From Pseudoxanthomonas sp. PXM02 (GTDB lineage: Bacteria; Pseudomonadota; Gammaproteobacteria; Xanthomonadales; Xanthomonadaceae): 64,000 nt of DNA. Position 1 is the stretch's first letter. The number at the start of each line of letters is the position of its first letter. Both the position numbers and the translations under genes were made by a program. Under the pieces are notes generated by a model. That model saw only the letters and a program-made list of their open reading frames with translations. It ran no database searches and was not told where the DNA came from. This document shows, one piece after another, positions 36,637 through 45,661 of this stretch. The stretch is from contig NZ_JACVAK010000001.1 in the NCBI RefSeq assembly GCF_014851805.1, positions 1,736,001 through 1,800,000 on the forward strand, in the 5' to 3' direction.

Positions 36637-36993
36637 ATGGACATCTTCAAGGTCTTCACCGTGGAAGCCGCGCACCGCCTGCCGCACGTGCCGGAAGGCC
36701 ACAAGTGCGCGCGCCTGCATGGCCACTCGTTCCGCATCGAGCTGCACCTGTCCGGTCCGGTCGATCCGCAGGCCGGCTGGGTGATGGACTTCGCCGACGT
36801 GAAGGCCGCCTTCAAGCCGATCTACGACCGGCTGGACCACCACTATCTCAACGACATCCCCGGCCTGGAAAACCCGACCAGCGAGCAGCTGGCGAAATGG
36901 ATCTGGGACCAGACCAAGCCGGCGCTGCCCCTGCTGAGCACCGTCGTGGTGCACGAAACCTGCACCTCGGGCTGCCGCTATTCCGGCAGCTGA
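36637..36993 (+). CDS. queD: 6-carboxy-5,6,7,8-tetrahydropterin synthase
   Basis: 118-residue member of the PTPS/QueD family, second step of queuosine synthesis. The zinc ligands are His13, His28 and His30 (ARLHGHSF), the catalytic Cys is Cys24, and LDHHYLND supplies the catalytic His/Asp. The end has [12 protein letters not shown]. It follows rhlE by 63 nt. Length equals E. coli QueD. Confidence 0.95.
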   Translation: MDIFKVFTVEAAHRLPHVPEGHKCARLHGHSFRIELHLSGPVDPQAGWVMDFADVKAAFKPIYDRLDHHYLNDIPGLENPTSEQLAKWIWDQTKPALPLLSTVVVHETCTSGCRYSGS

Positions 36994-37080
36994 GGGCTGG
37001 AACCGGTTTCATTCCGGGCCATACAAGCGTTTGATTTTTAACGGCTCCTGACCGTTCGTCGGATTTCCATACGCCCGTTA

Positions 37081-37091
37081 TTGCACTGCAA
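37081..37091. promoter_or_regulatory. Palindromic TTGCACTGCAA upstream of the phasin gene
   Basis: A perfect 5-1-5 inverted repeat lies 58 nt upstream of the phasin start. TGC-rich palindromes of this type are bound by PhaR repressors at phasin genes in other proteobacteria. No phaR gene is present in the window, so the assignment is a guess from motif and position. Confidence 0.4.
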
Positions 37092-37148
37092 CATGGACAG
37101 GTTTATGCTGCGTCGCAACAGATGGAAATCCCTTTTCAGGAGCACGCC

Positions 37149-37541
37149 ATGACCACGCAATTCAACGAAAGCTTCAGCCAGTTCACGCACCAGTTCGCCG
37201 CCGCTGCCTCGCGCGCCAACCGCCTGGCCCTGGAAAGCGCCGAGACCGTGTTCGGCGTGCAGCTGAAGACCTTCGAAAAGAACGTCGACGCCACCACCGC
37301 CTTCTTCGGCGAGCTGGCCGAGACTCGCGACCTGGACGGTTACAAGACCCTGTGGCCGAAGGGCCTGCAGGTCGCCAAGGACAACGCCGAGCGCGTCGTC
37401 GCCGCCAGCCAGGAAGTGTTCGGCCTGAGCCTCAAGACCGGTGAAGCCTTCGGCCAGCTGGTGAAGACGCAGTTCGAGACCGCGACCGACAACGTCCAGG
37501 CCTCCGTGGCCAAGGCGACCAAGGCCGCCAAGGGCAAGTAA
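37149..37541 (+). CDS. Phasin family protein
   Basis: 130-residue amphipathic helical protein with the phasin layout: FNESFSQFTHQFAAAASRANRLALESAETVFGVQL, then FFGELAETRD and an Ala/Lys-rich tail VAKATKAAKGK. Phasins coat polyhydroxyalkanoate granules. The start ATG 37149 has CAGGAG upstream; an in-frame ATG at 37122 lacks one. No PHA synthase gene is in the window, so a granule role is not proven here. Confidence 0.88.
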   Translation: MTTQFNESFSQFTHQFAAAASRANRLALESAETVFGVQLKTFEKNVDATTAFFGELAETRDLDGYKTLWPKGLQVAKDNAERVVAASQEVFGLSLKTGEAFGQLVKTQFETATDNVQASVAKATKAAKGK

Positions 37542-37607
37542 GGCCCGCTCACGAGAGCAGCGGTTCACCGTTTATTGCGCGGTTCCCCCTCCCTCCGCGC
37601 AGACCGA

Positions 37608-37639
37608 CCCGGCAGCCCCCACGCTGCCGGGTTTTTTAT
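37608..37639 (+). terminator. Rho-independent terminator after phasin
   Basis: An 8-bp stem CCCGGCAG / CTGCCGGG with an 8-nt loop is followed by six T (37632-37637). It lies 66 nt after the phasin stop and just before the end of the convergent bioD gene. Confidence 0.9.
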
Positions 37640-37654
37640 TGCGCGTGATCGGCG

Positions 37655-38332
37655 TCAGGGCACCGAGAGGTGCTTGGCCATCGCACGTGCATCGCCATCG
37701 GGCGCATGCGGCAGGCGCCCCCAGCATGGCACCGGCATGCGCGCCGACAGCAGCGCGAAGTTCTCGTCGCGGCGCTCCATATCCGGATCCACTTCGTTCG
37801 CGATCCAGCCCACCAGCCGCGCACCGTCGTCCTGGATGGCGCGCGCACTGAGGCGCGCATGGTTGATGCAGCCCAGCCGCATACCGACGACCAGCACCAC
37901 CGGCAGGCGCAGCTCCTGCGCCAGGTGTCGCTGATCCAGCGTCGCGGTCAGCGGCGCCGCCCAGCCCCCGACACCTTCCACGAGCACCAGGTCGGCCAGC
38001 GGGTGCAACCGCTCGAACGCCGAGATCAGTACGCCGAGTTGCACGTCCATGCCGGCATCGCGCGCCGCGATCTCCGGCGCCAGCGGGGCGGGCAGCGCAT
38101 AAGGATTGAGGTCGTCGTAAGGCGGTACGGGATCGCTTGCCGCCTGCAACGCCAGCGCATCGTCGTTGCGCCAGCCGTCCGGCGTCGCCAAGCAACCGCT
38201 GGCGACCGGCTTCATGCCGACGGCACGCAGCCCGCGCCCACGGAACGCATGCAGCAGCGCTGCGCTGGCCACCGTCTTGCCAACGCCGGTATCGGTGCCG
38301 GTGACGAACAGCCGGTCCATCGCCCTATCCAT
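37655..38332 (-). CDS. bioD: Dethiobiotin synthase
   Basis: 225-residue ATP-dependent dethiobiotin synthetase, the penultimate step of biotin synthesis. The P-loop FVTGTDTGVGKT, MKPVASGC and VEGVGGWAAPLT are typical. The start ATG 38332 has GGAG at good distance and overlaps the upstream gene by 8 nt; ATG 38320 is a second possibility. No other bio gene is adjacent. Confidence 0.95.
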   Translation of the reverse strand: MDRAMDRLFVTGTDTGVGKTVASAALLHAFRGRGLRAVGMKPVASGCLATPDGWRNDDALALQAASDPVPPYDDLNPYALPAPLAPEIAARDAGMDVQLGVLISAFERLHPLADLVLVEGVGGWAAPLTATLDQRHLAQELRLPVVLVVGMRLGCINHARLSARAIQDDGARLVGWIANEVDPDMERRDENFALLSARMPVPCWGRLPHAPDGDARAMAKHLSVP

Positions 38333-39050
38333 CCGTACGCTCCGGCCAGCGCCAGGCGCCCCAGCGTCGCCCGCGCACGTGCACGAGCCCCGCGAACGAC
38401 AGCAGGAAGTACACGCAGCCCGGCAGCGCGACCTGCCACGACCGGGATTGATCGCTCAGCAGCAGCGCGATCAACACCGAGACCAGACTGACGAACACGA
38501 AGTAGGCATGCGAAGCCACTTCACCCGCCGCGTTGGACGCAGCGTCGCCATCAAGACCCAGCCGGCGGCGCGCACGCCACGCCAGCACATACAGGCCACC
38601 GATGCAGGCGGACATGGACGCGAACGCCAGCCCGTAGAAGACGAACATGAAGGCCAGCGGACGCGGCCCGTTCGCATCGGACAGCGGCATCGGCAGCCAG
38701 CCGCCCGTGATCCAGCCGAAGAAGGTACCCAGCAGCAGCCGCAGCGGATACACGTAGACCAGCACCAGGAACACCAGCAGCAGGCTCAGCAGCGTCGCCG
38801 GCACGCTGCCCAGGCGATAGCGGCGACTCCAGCGCACGTGGGCGTACCAGAACATCGCCACCATCGCGAAACTCGCCGCGAAGGCGGGGACGTTCTTCAA
38901 CGCCTGCAGCAGACCGGCCATGCTGTCGGGAATGCGCTCGACCGAGATCACCAGCAGGGTGACCGCGAACGCGAAGGCGGCATCAACGAATGCTTCCAGC
39001 CGCGTCACGCCGTGGCCGCGCCACCCTGCTACCGCGTCGTCATCGCCCAT
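38325..39050 (-). CDS. TMEM175-family (DUF1211) membrane protein
   Basis: 241-residue protein with about six hydrophobic spans. Helix 1 carries RLEAFVDAAFAFAVTLLVIS, a variant of the RxxxFSD signature of prokaryotic TMEM175 potassium channels, with Val replacing the Ser of FSD. That substitution in the pore-lining motif may mean altered conductance. It overlaps bioD at its 3' end and would be co-translated with it. Confidence 0.8.
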   Translation of the reverse strand: MGDDDAVAGWRGHGVTRLEAFVDAAFAFAVTLLVISVERIPDSMAGLLQALKNVPAFAASFAMVAMFWYAHVRWSRRYRLGSVPATLLSLLLVFLVLVYVYPLRLLLGTFFGWITGGWLPMPLSDANGPRPLAFMFVFYGLAFASMSACIGGLYVLAWRARRRLGLDGDAASNAAGEVASHAYFVFVSLVSVLIALLLSDQSRSWQVALPGCVYFLLSFAGLVHVRGRRWGAWRWPERTDG

Positions 39051-39138
39051 GCCGGCACTCCCCCGTGGCCCGTTCAGGGCTGCTTTTGCGACACATCATA
39101 TCGGGCCGCCCAACAGGCACGGGGAGTAGAATCGAGCC

Positions 39139-39624
39139 ATGTCATTCGCCTCCCAAACGCTGACCGGCAGCAAGCCGGAACAATACGCACAGCTGGCCGA
39201 ACAGGCCCGTGCCCTGCTGGCCGGTGAACCCGACCGCATCGCCAACGCGGCCAACCTGTCGGCCCTGCTGTACCACGCCCTGCCCGACTTCAACTGGGCG
39301 GGTTTCTACTTCTTCGATGGCCGGGAATTGGTGGTCGGTCCGTTCCAAGGACTACCAGCCTGCGTGCGGATCCCGTTGGACAAGGGGGTCTGCGGAGCCG
39401 CCGCACGCACCCGCCAGACCCAGCGCGTGGACGATGTGGAAGCCTTCCCGGGACACATCGCCTGCGATTCGGCTTCCCGCTCGGAACTGGTGGTCCCGCT
39501 GGTGAAAGGGGACGAACTGGTCGGTGTGCTCGACCTGGACAGCCCACGCCTGGCGCGCTTCGATGCCGACGACCAGGCGGGCATGGAACGCATCGCCGCC
39601 ATCTTCGTGGATTCGCTGACATGA
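39139..39624 (+). CDS. msrC: Free methionine-(R)-sulfoxide reductase
   Basis: 161-residue single GAF domain protein. Cysteines 75, 85 and 109 have the same spacing as the catalytic triad of yeast fRMsr (91, 101, 125), and WAGFYFFDGRELVVGPFQG, KGVCGAAA and HIACDSASRSELVVPL match the family. It reduces free Met-R-sulfoxide. The 3' end overlaps the next gene by ATGA. Confidence 0.93.
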   Translation: MSFASQTLTGSKPEQYAQLAEQARALLAGEPDRIANAANLSALLYHALPDFNWAGFYFFDGRELVVGPFQGLPACVRIPLDKGVCGAAARTRQTQRVDDVEAFPGHIACDSASRSELVVPLVKGDELVGVLDLDSPRLARFDADDQAGMERIAAIFVDSLT

Positions 39625-39989
39625 CAGGCACCAAGCTGCGCAACATCGGCCCCAAGTCCGCCGCCTGGCTCCGCCAGGTGGGCCTGCGTACGCAGGAGGA
39701 CCTGGAGGGCGTGGGCGCGGTCGAGGCCTTCATCCGGGTGAAGCGCGCGGGGTTCCGCCCCAGCCTCAACCTGCTCTACGCGCTGGAAGGCGCGCTGCTG
39801 GACTGCCACTGGCAGCAACTGCCCGAAGATCGCCGCAGTGAACTGCTGGTCGCTTACGACGCCGCCGCAGCCCTGTTGCCCCCGCCGCGCGGCCGCCCCG
39901 CCGCCGGCCCGGTGACCACCACGCACACCGAGCGTGAAGAAGACACGGGGCCATCGTTGAACCTGTTCGATTCGCGCGGCGACGACTGA
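39621..39989 (+). CDS. TfoX/Sxy C-terminal domain protein
   Basis: 122-residue protein whose first ~85 residues form the TfoX C-terminal helix-hairpin-helix-like domain (LRNIGPKSAAWLRQVGLRTQEDLEGVGAVEAF). The TfoX N-terminal domain is absent, and the rest is a Pro-rich, acidic tail. Such stand-alone domains are common in xanthomonads. A competence role cannot be inferred from this domain alone. Coupled to msrC by ATGA. Confidence 0.85.
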   Translation: MTGTKLRNIGPKSAAWLRQVGLRTQEDLEGVGAVEAFIRVKRAGFRPSLNLLYALEGALLDCHWQQLPEDRRSELLVAYDAAAALLPPPRGRPAAGPVTTTHTEREEDTGPSLNLFDSRGDD

Positions 39990-40003
39990 TCCGCCCCATC
40001 CCG

Positions 40004-40009
40004 TATACT
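40004..40009 (+). promoter_or_regulatory. -10 element of the btuB riboswitch transcript
   Basis: TATACT lies 7 nt before the expected transcript start near 40016, immediately upstream of the riboswitch. No clear -35 is visible. Confidence 0.5.
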
Positions 40010-40017
40010 GCGCGCGC

Positions 40018-40212
40018 TTTCAGGTGACCCGCGGCATTCCTGCCGGGGTTGAAACGGGAAGCCGGTGACCCGCGCAGGCGGCATTCCGGCGCTGCCCCCG
40101 CAACGGTAGGCGAAGACAACCGCGGCATCGGCCACTGTGCGATCACGCATGGGAAGGCGCCCCGGCAGCGTGCATTGCGCACACCTTCGCAAGCCCGGAG
40201 ACCGGCCTGGAA
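40018..40212 (+). ncRNA. Cobalamin riboswitch
   Basis: This leader contains the conserved cobalamin aptamer pieces in order: the GGTGACCCGCGGCATTC opening, GAAACGGGAAGCCGGTG, the L5/J6 core GCTGCCCCCGCAACGGTA, and the closing AAGCCCGGAGACCGGCCT. It precedes a BtuB-type receptor. With adenosylcobalamin bound, such elements shut expression. About 139 nt lie between the aptamer and the btuB start; a GC-rich hairpin there (about 40238-40261) may be the expression platform. Confidence 0.96.
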
Positions 40213-40351
40213 GTCCACTGGTTGCGATGCGGAGGGCGTCGCGGCGTGCCGCGCCGCCGTTCGCCTGCTGCGCTGTCCGCAACGCTCCCTCTCCGTCACC
40301 GCAACTCCACGCCTAGTAATGCGCGCGGGGCGCGCGATGGAGTCGAGTCCG

Positions 40352-42235
40352 ATGTACAGCCGTCATTCCCTTTCCCTTCTCGCCGCTGCGGTCGCCCTGG
40401 CGCTGCCATTCGTCGCAAGCGCGCAGGAAGCCACCGACCTGGACGAGATCGTCGTCACCGGTACGCGCACCGACGTCGCCGTGCGCGACAGCCTGGCGCC
40501 GGTGCAGGTCATTGGCCGCGAGGAGATCGAGCGCAGCCAGTCGCGCTCGCTGATCGATCTGCTCAAGGGCCGCGCCGGCATCGGCTTCACCAACCAGGGC
40601 GGCCTGGGCAAGCTGAGCACCATCAACATCCGCGGCACCGAGTCCGATCACGTGCTGGTGCTGGTCGATGGCATCCGCATCGGCTCGGCAACCGCCGGCC
40701 TGGCCTCGTTCCAGGACTTGCCGGTCGACCAGATCGAGCGCATCGAAATCGTGCGCGGTCCGCGGTCGAGCCTGTACGGCTCGGAAGCGATCGGCGGCGT
40801 CATCCAGATCTTCACCCGTCGCGGAGCGCAGGGCCTGTCGCGTGAACTGCGCATCGGTGGCGGCAGCAACAATCTGCGCGAGGCCAGTGGCGGCTTCGCG
40901 TACGGCGGCGAGCGCGGCTGGATCGGCGCGAACGCAGCGTACCAGGAGACCGACGGCATCAACGCCTGCCGCGGCTCGGGCGCGCTGTTCCAGGGCTGCT
41001 TCACCGACGAACCGGACGACGACGGTTACCGCAACGTCTCGCTCAACGTCCGCGCCGGCTACAAGCTGACCGATACGCTGACGCTGGAAGGCCACGCGCT
41101 GAACGCCGACGCCTTTAACGAATTCGACGGCAGCATCTATGGCGGCAACGAAGCCGACAACGTGCAGCAGGTGCTGGGCAGCAAGCTGACGTGGAAGCCT
41201 TCCGGCGCCACCACGCTCACCGCGCAGGTCGGCCGTGCTTCCGACAAGTCGGACAACTACTTCGCCGATGTCGCCAACGACACGCGCACGTTCGTAAGCA
41301 CGTTTGATACCCGTCGCGACACCGCATCGCTGCAGGGCGATTTCGCATTCGGCGAACAGCACCTGCTGACCGCCGGCGCCGACTGGCAGCGCGACGAGGT
41401 GACCAGCACGGTGACCTTCGTCGATGGGCAAATGGCGCCGATCGAGAGCCGTGACAACACGGGCGTCTTCGTCGAGTACCAGGGCCGCTTCGGCGCGCAG
41501 CAGGTGCAGGCCAGCGTGCGCAACGACGATAACGACCAGTTCGGCAACCACGTGACCGGCAACCTGGGTTGGGGCCTCGGTTTCGGCAGCGGCTTCAAGT
41601 TGACGGTCAATGCCGGCACCGGCTTCAAGGCGCCGACGTTCAATGACCTCTACTACCCCTGGTCCGGGAATCCGCTGCTGGAGCCGGAGCGTTCGAAGAC
41701 GCTCGACATCGGCCTGGCGCAGTACGGCGACGCGTGGAACTGGGGCGTCAACGTCTACGAGACCCGTATCGAGGACCTGATTGCGCTGGACATCAACTGG
41801 CTGCCGGCGAACACCGAAGAAGCCCGCATCCGCGGCGTCGAACTGACCGGCGCGGTGACGTTGGCCGGTTTCGACATTGCCGCGCAGGTCAGCCACACCG
41901 ATCCGCGCAACCACACGACCGGCCTGAACTACGACAACCTGCTGGCACGCCGCGCGCGAAACACCGCGCGCATCGACGTTGACCGCGCGTTCAGCGACTT
42001 CCGCATTGGCGTGACCGGCTACGGCGCTAGCCACCGCTACGACAACGCCGCCAACAGCGTCCGACTGGCCGGCTACGGCACGCTGGACCTGCGCCTGGAG
42101 TACGCCATCACCGACGAGTGGTCGGTACAGGCGCGCGCCAGCAACGTATTCGACCGCGAGTACGAAACGATCGCCTGGTACAACCAGCCCGGTCGCGAGT
42201 ACGGCCTGAGTCTGCGCTACAGCGCGCGCGACTGA
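40352..42235 (+). CDS. btuB: TonB-dependent vitamin B12 receptor
   Basis: 627-residue outer-membrane receptor. Residues 1-24 are a signal peptide ending ASA, the TonB box is DLDEIVVTGTR (about 29-39), the plug has LLKGRAGIGFTNQGG and ERIEIVRGPRSSLYGSEAIGG, and the barrel ends EYGLSLRYSARD. ATG 40352 is chosen for signal peptide fit; in-frame ATGs at 40337 and 40319 would lengthen it slightly. The cobalamin riboswitch upstream supports B12 (or another corrinoid) as ligand. Confidence 0.94.
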   Translation: MYSRHSLSLLAAAVALALPFVASAQEATDLDEIVVTGTRTDVAVRDSLAPVQVIGREEIERSQSRSLIDLLKGRAGIGFTNQGGLGKLSTINIRGTESDHVLVLVDGIRIGSATAGLASFQDLPVDQIERIEIVRGPRSSLYGSEAIGGVIQIFTRRGAQGLSRELRIGGGSNNLREASGGFAYGGERGWIGANAAYQETDGINACRGSGALFQGCFTDEPDDDGYRNVSLNVRAGYKLTDTLTLEGHALNADAFNEFDGSIYGGNEADNVQQVLGSKLTWKPSGATTLTAQVGRASDKSDNYFADVANDTRTFVSTFDTRRDTASLQGDFAFGEQHLLTAGADWQRDEVTSTVTFVDGQMAPIESRDNTGVFVEYQGRFGAQQVQASVRNDDNDQFGNHVTGNLGWGLGFGSGFKLTVNAGTGFKAPTFNDLYYPWSGNPLLEPERSKTLDIGLAQYGDAWNWGVNVYETRIEDLIALDINWLPANTEEARIRGVELTGAVTLAGFDIAAQVSHTDPRNHTTGLNYDNLLARRARNTARIDVDRAFSDFRIGVTGYGASHRYDNAANSVRLAGYGTLDLRLEYAITDEWSVQARASNVFDREYETIAWYNQPGREYGLSLRYSARD

Positions 42236-42250
42236 TTCGGACGGACGAAG

Positions 42251-42289
42251 AAGGCCGGCAATGGACTGTTCCGTTGCCGGCCTTTTTGT
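42251..42289 (+). terminator. Rho-independent terminator after btuB
   Basis: An 11-bp stem AAGGCCGGCAA / TTGCCGGCCTT with a 12-nt loop runs into TTTTTG. It lies 15 nt after the btuB stop and separates it from the DUF2218 gene. Confidence 0.92.
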
Positions 42290-42341
42290 TGCCCGCGGGC
42301 GGAGGTACACAGGAAGTCCCTTCTCCCGCGATTCCCCTCCC

Positions 42342-42635
42342 ATGCAACCTGCTTCCCACGTCACCGTCGCTCCCACCGATCCCGCCAAGCTGCTGCGCAC
42401 GCTGTGCAACCATTGGCGACACAAATTCGAGATCGAACGCCCGGACGACGCCCACGCCCGCATTCCGTTCGGCGACCTCGGCCCGGCTGACTTTGCGGCG
42501 GAAGGCGACGCGCTGCTGGTCACGCTGTACACGCCCGATGCAGAAGCACGCACGCGCCTGCAGGACGTGATCGCCTCGCACCTGCGCCGTTTCGAGCGCA
42601 GCGAAGACCTAGCCTTCGACTGGCAGGCGGCCTGA
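42342..42635 (+). CDS. DUF2218 family protein
   Basis: 97-residue cytoplasmic protein matching the DUF2218 pattern: KLLRTLCNHWRHKFEIE near the start, then ARIPFGDLGPADFAAEGDALLVTLYTPD and a final helix with LRRFERSEDLAFDWQ. Members are often found near TonB receptors and iron genes, but no biochemical role is known to me. It is separated from btuB by a terminator and convergent with dinB. Confidence 0.82.
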   Translation: MQPASHVTVAPTDPAKLLRTLCNHWRHKFEIERPDDAHARIPFGDLGPADFAAEGDALLVTLYTPDAEARTRLQDVIASHLRRFERSEDLAFDWQAA

Positions 42636-42641
42636 GCGCGC

Positions 42642-43715
42642 CTACGCTTCCTGCGGATCGAACAGGCCGGCCTGCACGACGGTCTCTTCACGATCGCGGA
42701 AACCGGAAAGCCCGACGCCAACCAGGCGATAACGCGTCGCGACCGGCAGGTCCACGCGCTCGCGCAGTGCCCGCGCGATGTCGATGAACTCCTGCGCCGA
42801 CGCCGGCGGCGACTCCGGCGTGAAGCTGCGCGTCAGGATGCGGAACTGCGATGTCTTGAGCTTCAGTACCACCGTTCGGCCCACACGCTCGGTCTTGCGG
42901 CTGGCCTGCCATGCCTTCTCCGCGATGCGAACGATGTGCGGCTCCAGTTCGGACAGGGGCAGATCAGTGGCGAATGTGTCCTCGGACGAGATCGACTGCA
43001 CCGGCTGGTCCGGTTCCACCGGCCGCTCGTCGATGCCGCGCGCGCGCCGGTACAGGCTGCCGCCGAAGCTGCCGTAGCGCGCTTCCAGCTCGTGCTGCGA
43101 GTGCTCGCGCAGATCGCCGACGGTGCGGATGCCGTCCGCATTGAGCTTGCCCTGCATGACCTTGCCCACGCCGGGAATGCGCTCTACGGGCAGCGGCGTG
43201 AGGAATGCTTCCACCTGGTGCGGCCGCAGCACGAACTGGCCGTCGGGCTTGCGCCAGTCGGACGCGATCTTGGCGAGGAACTTGTTCGGCGCCACGCCCG
43301 CCGATGCGGTCAGCTGCGTCTCTTCGCGGATCTGCGCGCGGATCGTTTCGGCGACGGCGGTGGCCGTTGGCAGGTCGGACTTCGGCGCGGTGACGTCGAG
43401 GTAGGCCTCGTCCAGCGACAGGGGTTCGACCAGATCGGTATGGCGCAGGAAGATCTCGCGCACCTGTCGCGACACGGCCTTGTAGCGGATGAAGTCGGGC
43501 GGCACGAACACCGCCTGCGGACACAGCCGCTCCGCACGCACCGCCGGCATCGCCGAGCGCACGCCGAACACGCGCGCCTCGTACGAGGCCGCGCAGACCA
43601 CCGAACGCTCACCGCGCCATGCCACGACCACCGGCCGCCCACGCAGCGATGGATCGTCGCGCTGTTCCACCGACGCGTAGAACGCGTCCATGTCGATGTG
43701 GATGATCTTGCGCAT
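42642..43715 (-). CDS. dinB: DNA polymerase IV
   Basis: 357-residue Y-family polymerase for translesion synthesis. Catalytic motifs are IHIDMDAFYASVE (first metal-binding Asp) and PLSLDEAYLDVT (Asp-Glu pair). SAGVAPNKFLAKIASDWRKPDG and the HhH region VERIPGVGKV follow, then a little-finger domain ending near RYRLVGVGLSGF. The C-terminus QAGLFDPQEA includes a beta-clamp binding motif QAGLF. ATG 43715 is the family start. No clear LexA box is visible upstream. Confidence 0.96.
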   Translation of the reverse strand: MRKIIHIDMDAFYASVEQRDDPSLRGRPVVVAWRGERSVVCAASYEARVFGVRSAMPAVRAERLCPQAVFVPPDFIRYKAVSRQVREIFLRHTDLVEPLSLDEAYLDVTAPKSDLPTATAVAETIRAQIREETQLTASAGVAPNKFLAKIASDWRKPDGQFVLRPHQVEAFLTPLPVERIPGVGKVMQGKLNADGIRTVGDLREHSQHELEARYGSFGGSLYRRARGIDERPVEPDQPVQSISSEDTFATDLPLSELEPHIVRIAEKAWQASRKTERVGRTVVLKLKTSQFRILTRSFTPESPPASAQEFIDIARALRERVDLPVATRYRLVGVGLSGFRDREETVVQAGLFDPQEA

Positions 43716-43860
43716 CACGCGATGATATCGGCCGCCGTACGCGATCGCATGGATGCGTGAAGAAACGATACGGCTGCGTGTGGAGTCGCGGACAAAGTGC
43801 GCCAAACCCTTGCCGCAATTGCAGTTCGTCGATGGTACGCAGGCGTATGGAAAAACCCGC

Positions 43861-43874
43861 TTGATTTGCATCAA
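43861..43874 (+). promoter_or_regulatory. FNR/ANR box upstream of fabA
   Basis: TTGATTTGCATCAA is a perfect FNR consensus. A -10-like CATTAT (43897-43902) puts the transcript start near 43909, exactly 41.5 nt from the box centre, the class II activator distance. The leader would be 20 nt. Activation of fabAB by FNR at low oxygen is inferred. Confidence 0.8.
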
Positions 43875-43928
43875 GACAAGCGTATGCACATGTGTGCATT
43901 ATTTGCGCCTCGCAAAACGGACGACGCA

Positions 43929-44444
43929 ATGAACGCCCCCGCTTCCTTCTCGCGCGAACAGCTGCTGGCCAGCGCGCGCGGCGAACTGTTCGGCCCCGAC
44001 AGCGGCCGACTGCCCAACGACCCGATGCTGATGTTCGACCGCATCACCGAGATCCGCGAGGACGGTGGCGCGCATGGCAAGGGCATGATCCGCGCCGAAC
44101 TCGATATCCACCCCGACCTGTGGTTTTTCCAGTGCCACTTCCTCGGCGATCCGGTGATGCCGGGCTGCCTGGGCCTGGATGCGATGTGGCAGCTGACCGG
44201 CTTCTTCCTGACCTGGATCGGTGCACCCGGTCGCGGTCGCGCGCTTGGCTCGGGCGAAGTGAAATTCACCGGCCAGGTATTGCCGACCGCGAAACGCGTC
44301 AGCTACGAGATCGACATCAGCCGCGTGATCAACCGCAAGCTGGTGCTGGCAGTGGCCGACGGCCGCATGCTGGTGGACGGCCGCGAGATCTACACCGCGC
44401 GCGACCTGCGCGTGGGTCTGTTTACCTCGACGGAGAATTTCTGA
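43929..44444 (+). CDS. fabA: 3-hydroxydecanoyl-ACP dehydratase/isomerase
   Basis: 171-residue hotdog-fold enzyme that introduces the cis double bond in anaerobic-type unsaturated fatty acid synthesis. Catalytic His70 ([14 protein letters not shown]) and Asp84 (LGLDAMWQ) fall at the same numbers as in E. coli FabA. ATG 43929 gives the usual length; a longer in-frame reading upstream runs through the promoter. Followed by fabB after 2 nt. Confidence 0.97.
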   Translation: MNAPASFSREQLLASARGELFGPDSGRLPNDPMLMFDRITEIREDGGAHGKGMIRAELDIHPDLWFFQCHFLGDPVMPGCLGLDAMWQLTGFFLTWIGAPGRGRALGSGEVKFTGQVLPTAKRVSYEIDISRVINRKLVLAVADGRMLVDGREIYTARDLRVGLFTSTENF

Positions 44445-44446
44445 CC

Positions 44447-45655
44447 ATGCGTCGTGTCGTCATCACCGGCCTGGGCATCACCTCCTGCCTGGGCAACGAC
44501 GCGGACACCGTGTCGGCCGCGCTGCGCGAAGGCCGTTCGGGCATCCGCCACATCCCGCAGTACGCCGAACTCGGCTTCCGTAGCCAGGTCGGCGGCGCAC
44601 CCGAGATCGATCTCGATGCGCAGATCGACCGCAAGCAGAAGCGCTTCATGGGCGACGCCGCGGCGTTCGCGCACATCGCGCTGCGCGATGCGATCGCCGA
44701 TGCCGGCCTGGATGAAGCGCTGGTCAGCCAGCCGCGCACCGGCCTGATCGCCGGTTCCGGCGGCGGCTCCGCCGAATGGCAGATCGAAGCCGCCGACCTG
44801 CTGCGCCAGCGCGGCATCCGCAAGGTCGGTCCGTACATGGTCCCGCGCACGATGTGCTCGACGGTGTCGGCCACGCTGGCCACCGCGTTCAAGATCAAGG
44901 GCGTCAGCTATTCGATCTCCGCCGCCTGCGCGACCTCCGCACACTGCATCGGCGCCGCGGCGGACCTCATTCGTGCAGGCCGCCAGGACATCGTGTTCGC
45001 CGGTGGCGGTGAGGAACTGCATTGGGCGCTGACAATGATGTTCGACGCGATGGGCGCCCTGTCGAGCAAGCGCAACGACGATCCGACCCATGCCTCGCGC
45101 CCGTACGACGCCGATCGCGATGGCTTCGTTATCGCCGGCGGCGGTGGCATGTTGGTGCTGGAGGATTACGATCACGCAGTGAAGCGCGGCGCGCGCATCC
45201 ATGCGGAACTGCTGGGCTACGGCGTGACGTCCGACGGCGCCGACATGGTCGCGCCCTCGGGTGAAGGCGCCGTGCGCTGCATGCAGATGGCGCTGGAAGG
45301 CGTCACCGCGCCGCTGGACTACCTCAACACCCACGGCACCTCGACGCCGCTGGGCGACGTGATCGAGCTTGAGGCCATCCGCAACGCGCTGGGCGACACG
45401 CTGCCGCCGATTTCGTCCACCAAGGCGCTGTCCGGCCATTCGCTAGGCGCGGCCAGCGTGCACGAGGCGATCTATTGCCTGCTGATGATGCGCGATGGCT
45501 TCATCGCCGGCTCGGCCAACATCGAGACGCTGGACGAGGGTGCGGCCGCGTTCCCCATCGTGCAGACGAGCCGCGACGCGACGTTGAACACCGTCATGTC
45601 GAACAGCTTCGGTTTCGGCGGCACCAACGCCAGCCTGGTGTTCGGCAAGGTGTGA
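44447..45655 (+). CDS. fabB: 3-oxoacyl-ACP synthase I
   Basis: 402-residue condensing enzyme that elongates the cis-decenoyl product of FabA. The Cys-His-His triad is visible in [24 protein letters not shown] and [12 protein letters not shown]. The ending [13 protein letters not shown] is conserved. Its 2-nt spacing from fabA shows a bicistronic fabAB operon under the FNR-box promoter. Confidence 0.96.
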   Translation: MRRVVITGLGITSCLGNDADTVSAALREGRSGIRHIPQYAELGFRSQVGGAPEIDLDAQIDRKQKRFMGDAAAFAHIALRDAIADAGLDEALVSQPRTGLIAGSGGGSAEWQIEAADLLRQRGIRKVGPYMVPRTMCSTVSATLATAFKIKGVSYSISAACATSAHCIGAAADLIRAGRQDIVFAGGGEELHWALTMMFDAMGALSSKRNDDPTHASRPYDADRDGFVIAGGGGMLVLEDYDHAVKRGARIHAELLGYGVTSDGADMVAPSGEGAVRCMQMALEGVTAPLDYLNTHGTSTPLGDVIELEAIRNALGDTLPPISSTKALSGHSLGAASVHEAIYCLLMMRDGFIAGSANIETLDEGAAAFPIVQTSRDATLNTVMSNSFGFGGTNASLVFGKV

Positions 45656-45661
45656 TGTAAC

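Noticed and set aside
37032-37045. TTGATTTTTAACGG upstream of the phasin as an FNR box
   Set aside because: Only the left half matches; the right half lacks ATCAA.
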